In this document: positions 14,792 through 24,077 of the stretch, piece by piece
Numbering within the stretch: the first letter of the stretch is position 1
Layout of the letters: each line of letters starts with the position of its first letter
NCBI GenBank assembly: GCA_934322085.1
Contig: CAKRGF010000031.1
Span: 1-31,773 of the forward strand
Length of the DNA: 31,773 nt
Direction of reading: 5' to 3'
DNA from: an uncultured Eubacterium sp.
Lineage (GTDB): Bacteria; Bacillota; Clostridia; Lachnospirales; Lachnospiraceae
Program-made: the position numbers and the translations under genes
The notes under the pieces: generated by a model
The model's database searches: none
The model's input: only the letters and a program-made list of their open reading frames with translations
What the model was told of the DNA's origin: nothing

Positions 14792-15445
14792 TTACGCTCG
14801 CTTCTCAATCAAATCATAATGAAAATCGATTGCATCGTTGAAATCCTTTTCATCCCCTTTTATAAGAGCTTCATAAATCCGCGTGTGACTCGCTAACAGA
14901 CAATCTTTGCTGTCATATTCAACACATTCCGTATACACAATGCTGACAGCCTGCATAATCGTAATCAGCAAATTATTTTTCGTAGCAAAGACAAGGGTAT
15001 CATGAAATTCCTTATCCTGTTTTGCCAGTGGCTCCCCGGTTAATTCAGCCATTGTACGTAATAAATCCGAAAGTTTTTGTTTGATTTTTTCATCGATACC
15101 ATTTTCCAAAAGAAGCTTACCTGCCATTTTCTCCATAGCGCGGCGGAACTCGCAGATTTCGCTTTTTGTTACCCCATTTAAAAGAAGAAGCATTTGAATC
15201 ATGCTGCCAAAAGACTGTCCGATATTCTCCGCAACATAATTGCCGGAGCCCTGCTTCCTTTCAACAACACCCATTCCATGCAGAACACAGATGGCTTCCC
15301 TGGCAGAATTTCTCCCAATTCCTAACTGCTCTGCAATCTTTCGCTCCGTCGGCAGTTTACTTCCCCAAGTTAAAGTGCCATCTTTTACCAAATCGTAAAA
15401 ATACGAAAGCACCTTTTGATATTCCTGACACCCGGTTTGTTTCAT
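14792..15445 (-). CDS. GntR-family regulator with FCD domain (FadR subfamily)
   Basis: A 217-residue regulator. Residues 25-67 form the winged helix: LPTERKIAEQLGIGRNSARE, then GMGVVERKQGSGNYV. Residues about 90-215 form an FCD effector domain. It keeps the metal-binding pattern with D and H in DKEFHDTLV, H in LASHTRIYEAL and H in IDFHYDLIEK. FCD regulators usually bind small organic acids (for example pyruvate, lactate, hexuronates). It lies 26 bp after lrgB. TTGGTnnnACCAA palindromes at the promoter of this operon and of the DUF3737-lyase operon are the expected target, so autorepression is likely. The effector is unknown. Confidence 0.87.
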   Translation of the reverse strand: MKQTGCQEYQKVLSYFYDLVKDGTLTWGSKLPTERKIAEQLGIGRNSAREAICVLHGMGVVERKQGSGNYVAENIGQSFGSMIQMLLLLNGVTKSEICEFRRAMEKMAGKLLLENGIDEKIKQKLSDLLRTMAELTGEPLAKQDKEFHDTLVFATKNNLLITIMQAVSIVYTECVEYDSKDCLLASHTRIYEALIKGDEKDFNDAIDFHYDLIEKRA

Positions 15446-15471
15446 AACCTTTTCCTTTCCTATGTAATCTC

Positions 15472-16164
15472 TTAAATAAATTTCATAAATAACGGTGAAA
15501 ATACTACGGTCAAAATTCCCGTAACTGCAATTGCAAGACTGCTCATCGCCCCTTCGATTTCGCCAAGTTCCATTGCTTTCGCCGTTCCAATCGCGTGCGA
15601 GGAAGATCCAAATGCGAGTCCCTTCGCAATCGGATGAGTGATACGGAACAACTTGCAGACAAGCTCGCCAAACATATTGCCAACCACGCCGGTAACAACA
15701 ATCACGGCTACCGTAATGGTAACATAACCGCCTAACTCTTCAGAAAGCCCCATACCAATTGCCGTCGTAATCGACTTTGGCAAAAGCGTCACATATTCCG
15801 TGTGTGACAGACTCATAAGTTTTGCTAACATAAAAACTGTCACACCGCTTGTAAGTGTACCCGCTAAAATTCCAAACATAACTGCTTTCCAATTCTTTTT
15901 AAGAAGCTGCCACTGCTCATACAAAGGAATCGCAAGGCATACCGTAGCCGGAGTTAGAAACCAGCTCAAATAAGAAGCCCCTGCATTGTACACATCATAA
16001 TCAATATCTGCGGTCACTAATACAACAATCGATAAAATAATTGATATTAAAAGTGGATTTAATAGTGCGGTTTTAAATTTCTTTTTCAGAAATGCCCCCG
16101 CCATATACGCAAGCAGACTAATGGTAACTCCTGCAAAAAGGGAGTTTTCTAAAAATTCATTCAT
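15472..16164 (-). CDS. lrgB: LrgB-family membrane protein
   Basis: A 230-residue integral membrane protein. LLPKSITTAIGMGLSEELGG and AFGSSSHAIGTAKAMELGE are hallmark LrgB/CidB sequences. LrgB works with the small holin-like LrgA. In Bacillus subtilis the homologous pair PftAB takes up pyruvate, and in staphylococci it affects murein hydrolase activity and lysis. I start at the ATG at 16162-16164 with GAGGGG about 8 nt upstream; a Met five codons earlier contains that ribosome site. It overlaps the end of lrgA by 8 bp. Confidence 0.88.
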   Translation of the reverse strand: MNEFLENSLFAGVTISLLAYMAGAFLKKKFKTALLNPLLISIILSIVVLVTADIDYDVYNAGASYLSWFLTPATVCLAIPLYEQWQLLKKNWKAVMFGILAGTLTSGVTVFMLAKLMSLSHTEYVTLLPKSITTAIGMGLSEELGGYVTITVAVIVVTGVVGNMFGELVCKLFRITHPIAKGLAFGSSSHAIGTAKAMELGEIEGAMSSLAIAVTGILTVVFSPLFMKFI

Positions 16165-16519
16165 GGCCTTTCCCCTCATCTTTCTTAATCATCCACTGGG
16201 CCGTTCTTCCCGTTGCCACAGCTACCGCAACAAAACTAACAAACGTAATAATCGCCACAGGAATTAAAAGAGGCTTTAACACGTTCCACGATACCACCAG
16301 ACCAACGCCCGCCGGAATAAACATCACCGGCATAATTTCAATCAAAAACTTCCCTGCCTCCTTGACCGAAGACAGTTTAATATGTCCCGTCATCAAACCC
16401 ACAAATAAAATCACCATACCGTAAATACTTGCCGGAATTGGCAGCGGCAGAACATATTTGACAAGTTCGCCAACAAATGTGATACATAGAATAAGTAAAA
16501 ACTGCTTTAAATATTTCAT
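16157..16519 (-). CDS. lrgA: LrgA/CidA holin-like membrane protein
   Basis: A 120-residue protein with four hydrophobic segments. LPLPIPASIYGMVILFVGL and KEAGKFLIEIMPVMFIPAGVGL are typical of LrgA/CidA. The start is the ATG at 16517-16519, after AAGGAAGAGG. A much longer open frame reaches back to 16642 but runs through the promoter and operators, so it is not coding. It is the first gene of the lrgA-lrgB-gntR-MATE operon. Tandem GntR-type operators between the promoter and the ribosome site suggest tight repression. Confidence 0.88.
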   Translation of the reverse strand: MKYLKQFLLILCITFVGELVKYVLPLPIPASIYGMVILFVGLMTGHIKLSSVKEAGKFLIEIMPVMFIPAGVGLVVSWNVLKPLLIPVAIITFVSFVAVAVATGRTAQWMIKKDEGKGHE

Positions 16520-16546
16520 AATCCTCTTCCTTAACGTAATATAATA

Positions 16547-16563
16547 AATTGGTAGTACCAATT
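16547..16563. promoter_or_regulatory. Primary GntR-type operator at the lrgAB promoter
   Basis: AATTGGTAGTACCAATT is a perfect 17-bp palindrome apart from the centre base and fits TNGTNNNACNA. It lies downstream of the -10 box, in the early transcribed region. Confidence 0.85.
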
Positions 16564-16575
16564 TGGCACCACCAA
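16563..16575. promoter_or_regulatory. Second, degenerate GntR-type operator at lrgAB
   Basis: TTGGCACCACCAA matches TTGGTnnnACCAA with one difference. It abuts the primary site and lies three bases from the -10 box. The two sites are about 14 bp apart centre to centre. Confidence 0.65.
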
Positions 16576-16577
16576 CT

Positions 16578-16605
16578 ATTATACAACGGATATCCTTCTT
16601 GTCAA
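16578..16605 (-). promoter_or_regulatory. Sigma-A promoter of lrgA-lrgB-gntR-MATE
   Basis: Perfect TTGACA and TATAAT with a 16-bp spacer on the minus strand. The -35 box overlaps the stop codon of the upstream symporter gene, so the operon has its own start even though it follows closely. Confidence 0.85.
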
Positions 16606-18011
16606 GAATTTCTTCTTTTTTCCAGCTCAGCAATATTTTCATTTACCCTTTTTTTCGAAAGCGGATAGACAAAAAGCAAAATCATCGCCACAATAAAAAG
16701 TCCAATTGCAGGTATCAGACATGACATCTGAAAAATCCGGTCAAGAATCACCGCTCGCCTTGCTATCTGCTCTGCTCCCTGCGGATTATGCATAAGCTGT
16801 GCCTGATATCCAACCGCTGCTAAAATCGTCCCCACCAGACCCGATGATAAAGCCTGCCCTAACTTTCTCGCAAACGAATATAAGGAATATACCGTTCCAT
16901 CTTCGCGCACCTTATTTTTTACCTCGGCATCATCAATCACATCTGTTATCATTGCCCAAATAACTGTGTTAAAAAAGCCGATTCCGATATAAGCAAGGAC
17001 AAAAAAGCCAACGTACACCCATTCATTTTTCGGATATATTACCATACACAAAAGCAAAATCACCGCCCCAAACAAACAGGAAAAAGCCGACAACTCCCGT
17101 TTTCCATAACGCACAGACAGCCGTGTGGCAAGCGGTGCACACACACCTAACACCGCTAGACTGGTGAGAAGCGAAAATATTGACTGTGCCTTGGCGCTAT
17201 TATACACTTCCGGAAATACATAGGCAGAAATTCCCTGCATGCCAAGTAAGGCAAGCAGCAAAAACATCGCCGCCGCAATAATGCCAAGCAATGCCCGGTT
17301 TTTCATTAGATTTTTTAACTGGCTTGTGAACTGGATTTTCCCTTCACTCGCCGGCACCTCGACACGCTCTGCCGTGAGTCTTACACACAGCAGATAACAC
17401 AAAAAGGATAGAACAGAAAAAACACCGGCAATTACCGTCATACGAAATCCCGACAAAACCGTCTGACCTTCCACCGTAACATAAGCAAGCATCGGTGTTC
17501 CTGCTCCAATTACGAGCCCGGCAAGAGTTGCTCCGACCGTCCGCCAGGTTGAGAGCTGCGCACGGTCCTTTGCCTCGGCAGAAATCGCCGACGCCATCGA
17601 ACCATACGGAATATTAACCGCGGTATAAAAAATCGATCCCCACAAAATATACGTGACAACCATCCAGCATACCTTAAACCAATACGGCATACCGGCAAAT
17701 GCTGACTGGTAAATCAAAAAACTGGAAATCGCAACCGGACCACACATCCGCCTTATCCATGGACGAAATTTTCCGTCCTTCCCCGGTTTACTCCGATCCA
17801 CAATCTGTCCCATTGTAATGTCCGTGAATGCATCTAAAAAACGAGCAGCCATCATTAACATTCCCACCACACCGGCACCAATTCCCATAACATCTGTATA
17901 AAATTTCAGCATGAAAGCCGATGATAAGATAAAAGTAAAATCATTTCCAAAATCGCCAAACATATACCCGATTTTATCCCGCATACCAAAGGGTCTGACT
18001 TGTTTATCCAT
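16602..18011 (-). CDS. GPH-family glycoside/pentoside/hexuronide:cation symporter
   Basis: A 469-residue, 12-helix transporter of the GPH group within the MFS. IGYMFGDFGNDFTF near the start, ARFLDAFTDITMGQIVDRSKPG after helix 2 and NIPYGSMASAIS are typical of MelB/UidB-like carriers. These import glycosides with Na+ or H+. The ATG overlaps the end of the GH2 gene by 8 bp and has GGAG 7 nt upstream, so import and cleavage of the same sugar are coupled. The substrate should follow that of the GH2 enzyme. Confidence 0.85.
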   Translation of the reverse strand: MDKQVRPFGMRDKIGYMFGDFGNDFTFILSSAFMLKFYTDVMGIGAGVVGMLMMAARFLDAFTDITMGQIVDRSKPGKDGKFRPWIRRMCGPVAISSFLIYQSAFAGMPYWFKVCWMVVTYILWGSIFYTAVNIPYGSMASAISAEAKDRAQLSTWRTVGATLAGLVIGAGTPMLAYVTVEGQTVLSGFRMTVIAGVFSVLSFLCYLLCVRLTAERVEVPASEGKIQFTSQLKNLMKNRALLGIIAAAMFLLLALLGMQGISAYVFPEVYNSAKAQSIFSLLTSLAVLGVCAPLATRLSVRYGKRELSAFSCLFGAVILLLCMVIYPKNEWVYVGFFVLAYIGIGFFNTVIWAMITDVIDDAEVKNKVREDGTVYSLYSFARKLGQALSSGLVGTILAAVGYQAQLMHNPQGAEQIARRAVILDRIFQMSCLIPAIGLFIVAMILLFVYPLSKKRVNENIAELEKRRNS

Positions 18012-20289
18012 TTAAATTCTCCTTTTTAATTTCGTTCAATTTCATATTCAGACTTTCTAAAAAGCCATCCGGTGCCATCGCCCCAAGCATTTCCTTCATA
18101 CTTTCCAGTTTCATTTTTTTCATCATATCCCACATACCTTCCCCTTTTGCAAGTGTCATGCCGGTAATCAATTTCATTGCCTTTGTGACAAGTTCCATTG
18201 CCTCATCATTTTCACTGATTTCCTCTAACGTACAACGAATATGATAGCGGTCTTTTGGGTATTTCATTTCCTCCGAAAGATTTAGAGGTCCAACCTCCCG
18301 AAACCAGTTTGCAACGCCTTCTTCCCTCTCACCGGCTTCCGGGAATACATAACTATCCGGCTCTTTTTCCACCCGTTCAATCGTCACAGAATCCCACACA
18401 TCTCCTGCCTTCACAAGAATTGCATTTTTGCCTTCAGTAAGAGGAATCGGAAAAGATGCCACATGACGTTTCACCTCATTTACCACCATCTCTTCTCCAT
18501 TCACAAAAAGTGTCACTCTTTCCTGATTTGTATACACACGGATTTGCGTATTCTCCCCGGCGCGGAGCGAATACCGCTTATCACAGATATGAACCATCGG
18601 TTCCGGATTCCAGTACGCCTTGTATAGATAAAAACTATCCTTTTTAATTTTTCTGTCCATCGTTACAAGGCCTTTGTTATTTCTTCCCGTCACACCGCCT
18701 TCTGAACGTGCGGCACACCCAAAATCAAACATATTCCACACATAAGAGCAGAAAATCCAAGGGCGTCTCTCCAACATATGTGCCATATATTCGTGGTATC
18801 CTGCCTGATATGCCTCGCTGTAATCTTTGCATTTTGGATTTCCTCCCTGATAGGTAATGATTCCCTCACAGCCATACTCCGACAACCCGATGCAGCGATT
18901 TGGATATTTTTCATGATACTCATCCATCCAAGGACCATTGTCCTCTGTCTTTCCGCCATACCAGCCAAAATAATGGTTATAACTTTCCACATCGGTAATT
19001 TCATGCATCGGACCGTCTTTCGGCGTCATCGTCACATGAGCAATCGTTGTGAGGCGGTATGGATCAATCTTTTTAGCAAGTGCATTTAACTCCCTGTGAT
19101 TCTCCACAAGTTTCTCAGAAATTCCACCAATCAAAATTTCATTGGAAATGCCCCAGAAACAAATGCTTGGATGATGGTCATTCTGATAAATAAGTTCTTT
19201 TAACTGGGTTATACAGTTCTCATGTGCTAAAGGGTCTTCATTCATCACGCTGATAAAAGGAATTTCCGCCCAGACAACGAATCCCCTTTTATCACACTCA
19301 TCATAAAACTCCTGTGCGTGCTGGTAATGGGCAAGGCGCACCGTATTTGCCCCCATTTCTTCAATCAGCTCAGCATCCCGGATGTGATCCTCTTTTGTAA
19401 GTGCATTTCCCTGATACAATTTATCCTGATGCCGGCTCACGCCGCGCAGCGGCACACAATTTCCATTTATTATGAAACCGCGCCCGGGATCACAGCAAAA
19501 AGTCCTTACACCAAATTTAAGTTCCACTTCATCCAGGCATTCGTTATTGCGCATAATGAGCGCCTTTAACGTATACTGATAACTATTTTTAATATCCCAG
19601 CGGTGCGGTTTATAAAGAGGAATGGAAGTATCCGGTGAGTCCGCCGGACGTGCTGCACCTGCCACTTCTTTTCCATCTTCATCAAAAATCTGGTAAATCA
19701 CCTGATTATCTTTTTCCACCCCGCAAATCTTTGTTCGGATGTGAAGCATAAAATTCTCTTTGTCCCACGAAGCCGGTTCTGTGGCAGCATGGATTCCCAA
19801 ATCTCCGTAGTGTAACAGTTCAAAATGTGTTTCCGGCACACAAATCAGATGTGCGCCACGATACAGCCCGCCATAAAAAGTAAAATCAGCCGACTGCGGA
19901 TAAATCGCATCACATTTTTCATTGCTGCACCAAATCGCTATCGTATTAAATTCTTCGGTACATTTTTCCGTAATATCGGCTCGAAACGCCGAATAGCCCC
20001 CCTCATGACTCACAACGAACTCACCATTTACAAACACTTTTGCCTGCTGCCCCGCCGCCGGTATCTCCAAAAACAAACGAGAATACTTCACAGACGGCTC
20101 CCACTTGTCTAACATTTTTACATACCAGTAACTGCCTCTGTCATATGTTCCATCTCCCTTTTGTCCATCCAGTGCATTCCATGTGTGAGGCAGTGAAACA
20201 AGTTCTCCCTCTCCCGGTCTTGCCTCCGAAACATCCACATCTGCGTGGATAAACCACCAATTTTCGTTAAAATCTAAAATTCGACGCAT
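18004..20289 (-). CDS. GH2 family beta-glycosidase (beta-galactosidase or beta-glucuronidase type)
   Basis: A 761-residue intracellular enzyme without signal peptide. The N-terminal sugar-binding domain is at about 1-170, an Ig-like domain at 170-265 and the TIM barrel at 265-560. ISNE384 holds the acid/base Glu and SE471YG the nucleophile. N537-N-K539 followed by GLV occupies the place of the NxK motif that binds uronic acids in beta-glucuronidases, but related beta-galactosidases can look similar there, so specificity is open. The C-terminal tail from about 690 on is Met/Lys/Glu-rich and helical. GGAGG lies 9 nt before the ATG at 20287-20289; a longer frame upstream runs through the terminator of the previous operon. 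No own promoter was found. Confidence 0.85.
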   Translation of the reverse strand: MRRILDFNENWWFIHADVDVSEARPGEGELVSLPHTWNALDGQKGDGTYDRGSYWYVKMLDKWEPSVKYSRLFLEIPAAGQQAKVFVNGEFVVSHEGGYSAFRADITEKCTEEFNTIAIWCSNEKCDAIYPQSADFTFYGGLYRGAHLICVPETHFELLHYGDLGIHAATEPASWDKENFMLHIRTKICGVEKDNQVIYQIFDEDGKEVAGAARPADSPDTSIPLYKPHRWDIKNSYQYTLKALIMRNNECLDEVELKFGVRTFCCDPGRGFIINGNCVPLRGVSRHQDKLYQGNALTKEDHIRDAELIEEMGANTVRLAHYQHAQEFYDECDKRGFVVWAEIPFISVMNEDPLAHENCITQLKELIYQNDHHPSICFWGISNEILIGGISEKLVENHRELNALAKKIDPYRLTTIAHVTMTPKDGPMHEITDVESYNHYFGWYGGKTEDNGPWMDEYHEKYPNRCIGLSEYGCEGIITYQGGNPKCKDYSEAYQAGYHEYMAHMLERRPWIFCSYVWNMFDFGCAARSEGGVTGRNNKGLVTMDRKIKKDSFYLYKAYWNPEPMVHICDKRYSLRAGENTQIRVYTNQERVTLFVNGEEMVVNEVKRHVASFPIPLTEGKNAILVKAGDVWDSVTIERVEKEPDSYVFPEAGEREEGVANWFREVGPLNLSEEMKYPKDRYHIRCTLEEISENDEAMELVTKAMKLITGMTLAKGEGMWDMMKKMKLESMKEMLGAMAPDGFLESLNMKLNEIKKENLNG

Positions 20290-20332
20290 TTCTTTATTCC
20301 TCCATTGAATCATTCTCTTTTTACTTATACCC

Positions 20333-20391
20333 AAAAAAAAAGAAACTATCCGTTTATGCCTTCGTTTCGCATAAATTGATAGTTTCTTTTT
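20333..20391 (-). terminator. Strong intrinsic terminator after the murE-like gene
   Basis: On the minus strand AAAAAGAAACTATC pairs with GATAGTTTCTTTTT and an inner TTTATGC pairs with GCATAAA, followed by a long T run at 20333-20340. It closes the citrate synthase-HAD-MurE operon. The A-rich side could also act weakly in the other direction. Confidence 0.85.
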
Positions 20392-20406
20392 CAATTCAAA
20401 TTTTAA

Positions 20407-21861
20407 TTAACGCGCCAGCGCATTCATAACCGCTTCTCTCTCGCTGTAATGGTATTTCACACCATTGATTTCCTGATATTCTTCATGACCTTTACCAAGA
20501 AGAATAATCATATCGCCGTCCTCGGCATGGTCAACTGCGTAATTCACGGCCTCCTGACGATCCGGAATCACCACATACTCACCATTTGTCTTTGCCAGAC
20601 CAACCTCAATATCTTTTACTATATCCATTACATCTTCTGTTCTCGGATTATCACTTGTCACAATTGCAAGTTCCGCCAGATTTCCAACGGCCTCTCCCAT
20701 CTCGTAACGGCGCAGTTTGCTTCGATTGCCGCCACAGCCGAAAATAGCAATAATCCGGTGCGGATTATAACCGCGCAGAGTCTTTAACACACTCTCGGTA
20801 CTCACACCATTATGTGCAAAATCAATCAATACGGAAAATCCTCTGCCGGTCGGAACATTTTCCACGCGGCCACGCACTTTTACGTGCTCAAGCGCATGCA
20901 GAATCACCTCTTCCGGCATTTTCAACAGAGCACCGGTACACGCCGCACACATTCCATTGTAAATATTAAAACGTCCCGGCAGGCCAACAATGATATCTCC
21001 GTTCAAAAGACCATTCGCATGGAATTTCATGCACAGATTCCCCTCGTTATTCACATGCTCAATTTCCGTTGCCGTCATATCCGCATCTTTTGTTCCATAT
21101 GTTTTAATCTCACAGGTCGCATCTTTTATCATTTCTTCCCAGTGCGGGTCATCACGATTTACAATTCCGACGTCGCACATCGTAAACAGACGGCTCTTGC
21201 AGTACAGATACTCATTAAAATCTGCATGCTCATTTGGTCCGATGTGATCCGGCGTAATATTGGTAAAAATGCCATAATTAAAATGCATCCCTGCTACACG
21301 GTCCATCTTGATTCCCTGTGAGCTAACTTCCATCACCATATACTCGCATCCGGCATCCACCATATCTTTAAAATATCTCTGCAAATCATAGGATTCCGGC
21401 GTTGTATGCTCCGTCGGTGTCACCTTGCCGGCAATTGCCACACCAATTGTACCAACAATTCCGCAGGTTTTCCCGGATTTTTCAATAATATCACGAATCA
21501 TATATGTGGTTGTCGATTTTCCTTTTGTTCCCGTAATTCCAATCGAAATCATCTTCGATGCCGGATAATCAAAATACGCCTGGGATAAAAGACTCAGCGC
21601 TGCTCTGCCATTTGCCACTCGAATCACCGTAATACTTTCATCTATGGACTCAATCTCTTTTTCCACAACAAGCACCGATGCGCCTTTTTTCACGACATCT
21701 GGAATGTATTTATGACCATCGACAACCGTTCCTGCAATGGCAACAAACAACATTCCCTCTTTGATTTTTCTGGAATCATATGCGATGTCTGCCACTTCCG
21801 TATCAAGGCTTCCCTGTACCAGTTCGTACTCGATGTGCTCCACTAATTTACTTAACTTCAT
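20407..21861 (-). CDS. murE: MurE-like UDP-MurNAc-tripeptide ligase, divergent copy
   Basis: A 484-residue Mur ligase with three domains. The ATP loop is TGTKGKSTT (110-118). K222 in YLYCKSRLF is the likely carbamylated lysine. TSD404-N-P-R407-TED is the motif that marks meso-diaminopimelate as the amino acid added to UDP-MurNAc-dipeptide. Two usual motifs differ: the P-loop is normally TGTNGKTT, and the usual DYAHTPD is DFAHNGVS here. It is not next to other wall genes. It may be a second MurE with a changed role rather than the housekeeping enzyme. GGAGGT lies 7 nt before the ATG. It is the last gene of the operon. Confidence 0.75.
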   Translation of the reverse strand: MKLSKLVEHIEYELVQGSLDTEVADIAYDSRKIKEGMLFVAIAGTVVDGHKYIPDVVKKGASVLVVEKEIESIDESITVIRVANGRAALSLLSQAYFDYPASKMISIGITGTKGKSTTTYMIRDIIEKSGKTCGIVGTIGVAIAGKVTPTEHTTPESYDLQRYFKDMVDAGCEYMVMEVSSQGIKMDRVAGMHFNYGIFTNITPDHIGPNEHADFNEYLYCKSRLFTMCDVGIVNRDDPHWEEMIKDATCEIKTYGTKDADMTATEIEHVNNEGNLCMKFHANGLLNGDIIVGLPGRFNIYNGMCAACTGALLKMPEEVILHALEHVKVRGRVENVPTGRGFSVLIDFAHNGVSTESVLKTLRGYNPHRIIAIFGCGGNRSKLRRYEMGEAVGNLAELAIVTSDNPRTEDVMDIVKDIEVGLAKTNGEYVVIPDRQEAVNYAVDHAEDGDMIILLGKGHEEYQEINGVKYHYSEREAVMNALAR

Positions 21862-21876
21862 TTCGCCGACCTCCCT

Positions 21877-22668
21877 TTACTCGATTAATTGATAATGTTT
21901 CAATGCCTTCTCAATCCCATCTTCCATCACAGCCGCCGTTACATAATCGACCGACGGAAAAATATCCGGATTGCCACTTCCCATTGCAATGCTGATGCCG
22001 GTGAAATCAAGCATCGGCAAATCATTTGTACTATCACCAATTCCTACCGTATGCGCTCTGTCAATTTCTAAACGCTTACAAAGAAAATCAATTCCGGTCG
22101 CCTTTGAATAACCTTTTGGAACGACCTCATAAAAAGTCGGGTCACGTAAAATAAAATCAAACGTGTTTTCCCATTGTTCCTTAAATAATTTCATGTCACT
22201 GCTCTCATCAAACCAGAGTGCCATCTTATCAAAATTCAAATCGGCATCCTCCCAGAACAACTGGCATTTTGCCGAAAATGTCCCATTTTCCTCAAAGATG
22301 GATTTCACAACCGGCATCCAGTAATCTCTGCGAAAATATGCCGTCTCCTGACCTTCCAAAACACCATCGATATGATAGCGCGTCAGAGAATCGGCAACTT
22401 CTCTCTGCAATTCTTTCGGTAATGTTGCATGAAGCAGTTCTTCCCCATGATAAAATATATTCGTACCACATCCACCTACCACACCATCAAAACCAATTTC
22501 CAAAATATCCTTTGGCCAGATGGACTTGCAGCGTCCGGTACAAAGAAACAGTAAATGTCCATTTTCCTTTGCCTGATGCAGGGCACGCACCGTACTCTCC
22601 GGCACGATTCCCTCTTTTTCATCTAACAAAGTTCCATCAATATCGAAAAATAACATGTATTGTTCCAT
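21877..22668 (-). CDS. Cof-type HAD phosphatase
   Basis: A 263-residue HAD-superfamily hydrolase with a C2 cap. FFDIDGTLL holds the nucleophile Asp, FLCTGRC is motif II, KGYSKATGI has the motif III lysine and GIGDSTNDLPML is motif IV. Cof-type enzymes dephosphorylate sugar phosphates, flavin or PLP precursors; the substrate cannot be read. The start is 3 bp after the citrate synthase stop and the end is 15 bp before the MurE-like gene, so it sits inside that operon. Confidence 0.85.
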   Translation of the reverse strand: MEQYMLFFDIDGTLLDEKEGIVPESTVRALHQAKENGHLLFLCTGRCKSIWPKDILEIGFDGVVGGCGTNIFYHGEELLHATLPKELQREVADSLTRYHIDGVLEGQETAYFRRDYWMPVVKSIFEENGTFSAKCQLFWEDADLNFDKMALWFDESSDMKLFKEQWENTFDFILRDPTFYEVVPKGYSKATGIDFLCKRLEIDRAHTVGIGDSTNDLPMLDFTGISIAMGSGNPDIFPSVDYVTAAVMEDGIEKALKHYQLIE

Positions 22669-22671
22669 CGT

Positions 22672-24048
22672 TTATTCTCTCTCATCTATTTCACGGAAAT
22701 CTACATGACTTCCTACGTATTTGTACGCCGGTCGAATAATTTTACCCTTGTTTACCAGCTCTTCCAGACGATGTGCACTCCATCCGGAAATACGGGCAAT
22801 CGCAAAAATCGGAGTAAATAATTCTCTCGGAATACCAAGCATAGTATATACAAAACCACTGTAAAAATCAACATTTGCACAAACCGGCTTATAACGCAAA
22901 TGTGCTTTCATAATCAAATCTTTGGACACTTCTTCCACTGTTTCATACAGATGAAATTCATCCATTTTTCCTTTTGCCTCCGCCAGTTTTTTGGCATAGC
23001 GTTTCAAAATCACGGCACGAGGGTCAGACAATGTATAAACCGCATGTCCCATTCCATAAATCAGACCGGATTCATCAAAGGCCTCTCGATTCAGAATTTT
23101 ATTCAAATATTCTTTAATCTGCTCTTCATTATTCCAGTCCTTGCAGTGTTCTTTAATATCATCAAACATCTGCAGCACTTTTAAGTTGGCGCCACCATGA
23201 CGCGGTCCCTTCAACGAAGCAATGGATGCTGAAATCGCAGAGTATGTGTCTGTGCCGGAGGACGTTACCACATGATTGGTAAACGTCGAGTTATTACCGC
23301 CGCCATGCTCTGCATGAATGACAAGCGCAATATCTAAAACTTTCGCCTCTAACTCCGTAAATTTACCATCCTGTCTTACCATCTGCAAAATATTTTCCGC
23401 AATTGACAAATCCTTATCCGGCGTACGGATGTATAAATTATCATCAAATCCAAAATGACGGTATGACAAATACGCATACACCGCAATCAACGGAATTTTG
23501 CCGATTAACTGTAAAGACTGGCGCAGTACATTTGCCACAGAAATGTCGTCCGGATTCTCATCATACGAATACAGTGTCAGCACACTTTTCTGCAGTGCAT
23601 TCATAATATTTGCACTTGGTGCTTTCATAATCACGTCACGGACAAACTGACCGGAAAGCTCCTGAAGACTGGTTAATACCTCTTCAAAATCTTTTAACTG
23701 TGTATGTGTCGGCAGTTCACCAAACATCAGCAAATAGGTTGTCTCCTCGAAGGCAAACCGGCGGTTTTCAAAACTTTTTACAAGGTCCATCACATTATAT
23801 CCCTGATAATAAAGTTCTCCGTCGCAAGGAATCTTTTTGCCGTTTTTCAAGCGGTATCCACAGACATCTGAAATCTCTGTCAAGCCGGTAAGTACACCTT
23901 TACCATTTGAATCGCGAAGTCCCCTCTTCACATCATATTCGTTATACAAATCCTGATTAATGGCACCGGACACCATACAGTAATCCACCAGATTTTCAAA
24001 TTTGCTATTTAACTTTTCTCCCAGTTCCATCATTGAGTGATTATCCAA
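22672..24048 (-). CDS. gltA: Citrate synthase
   Basis: A 458-residue citrate synthase, which condenses acetyl-CoA and oxaloacetate. The active-site signatures are HAEHGGGNNSTF (first His), YGMGHAVYTLSDPR (second His) and CANVDFYSGFVYTMLG (Asp). Its length and N-terminal extension (about 75 residues before the core) are those of a clostridial form. It heads a three-gene operon. With the isocitrate dehydrogenase at 29754-30962 it would supply 2-oxoglutarate for glutamate; aconitase is not in the window. An AAGGAGG lies shortly before the ATG, after a leader hairpin. Confidence 0.9.
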   Translation of the reverse strand: MDNHSMMELGEKLNSKFENLVDYCMVSGAINQDLYNEYDVKRGLRDSNGKGVLTGLTEISDVCGYRLKNGKKIPCDGELYYQGYNVMDLVKSFENRRFAFEETTYLLMFGELPTHTQLKDFEEVLTSLQELSGQFVRDVIMKAPSANIMNALQKSVLTLYSYDENPDDISVANVLRQSLQLIGKIPLIAVYAYLSYRHFGFDDNLYIRTPDKDLSIAENILQMVRQDGKFTELEAKVLDIALVIHAEHGGGNNSTFTNHVVTSSGTDTYSAISASIASLKGPRHGGANLKVLQMFDDIKEHCKDWNNEEQIKEYLNKILNREAFDESGLIYGMGHAVYTLSDPRAVILKRYAKKLAEAKGKMDEFHLYETVEEVSKDLIMKAHLRYKPVCANVDFYSGFVYTMLGIPRELFTPIFAIARISGWSAHRLEELVNKGKIIRPAYKYVGSHVDFREIDERE

Positions 24049-24077
24049 ACCAAATCCTCCTTCTTTTGGACTCTTGT

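Noticed and set aside
16520..16642. N-terminal extension of LrgA
   Set aside because: The extra codons cover a perfect promoter and two operators, and a ribosome site lies just before the later ATG.
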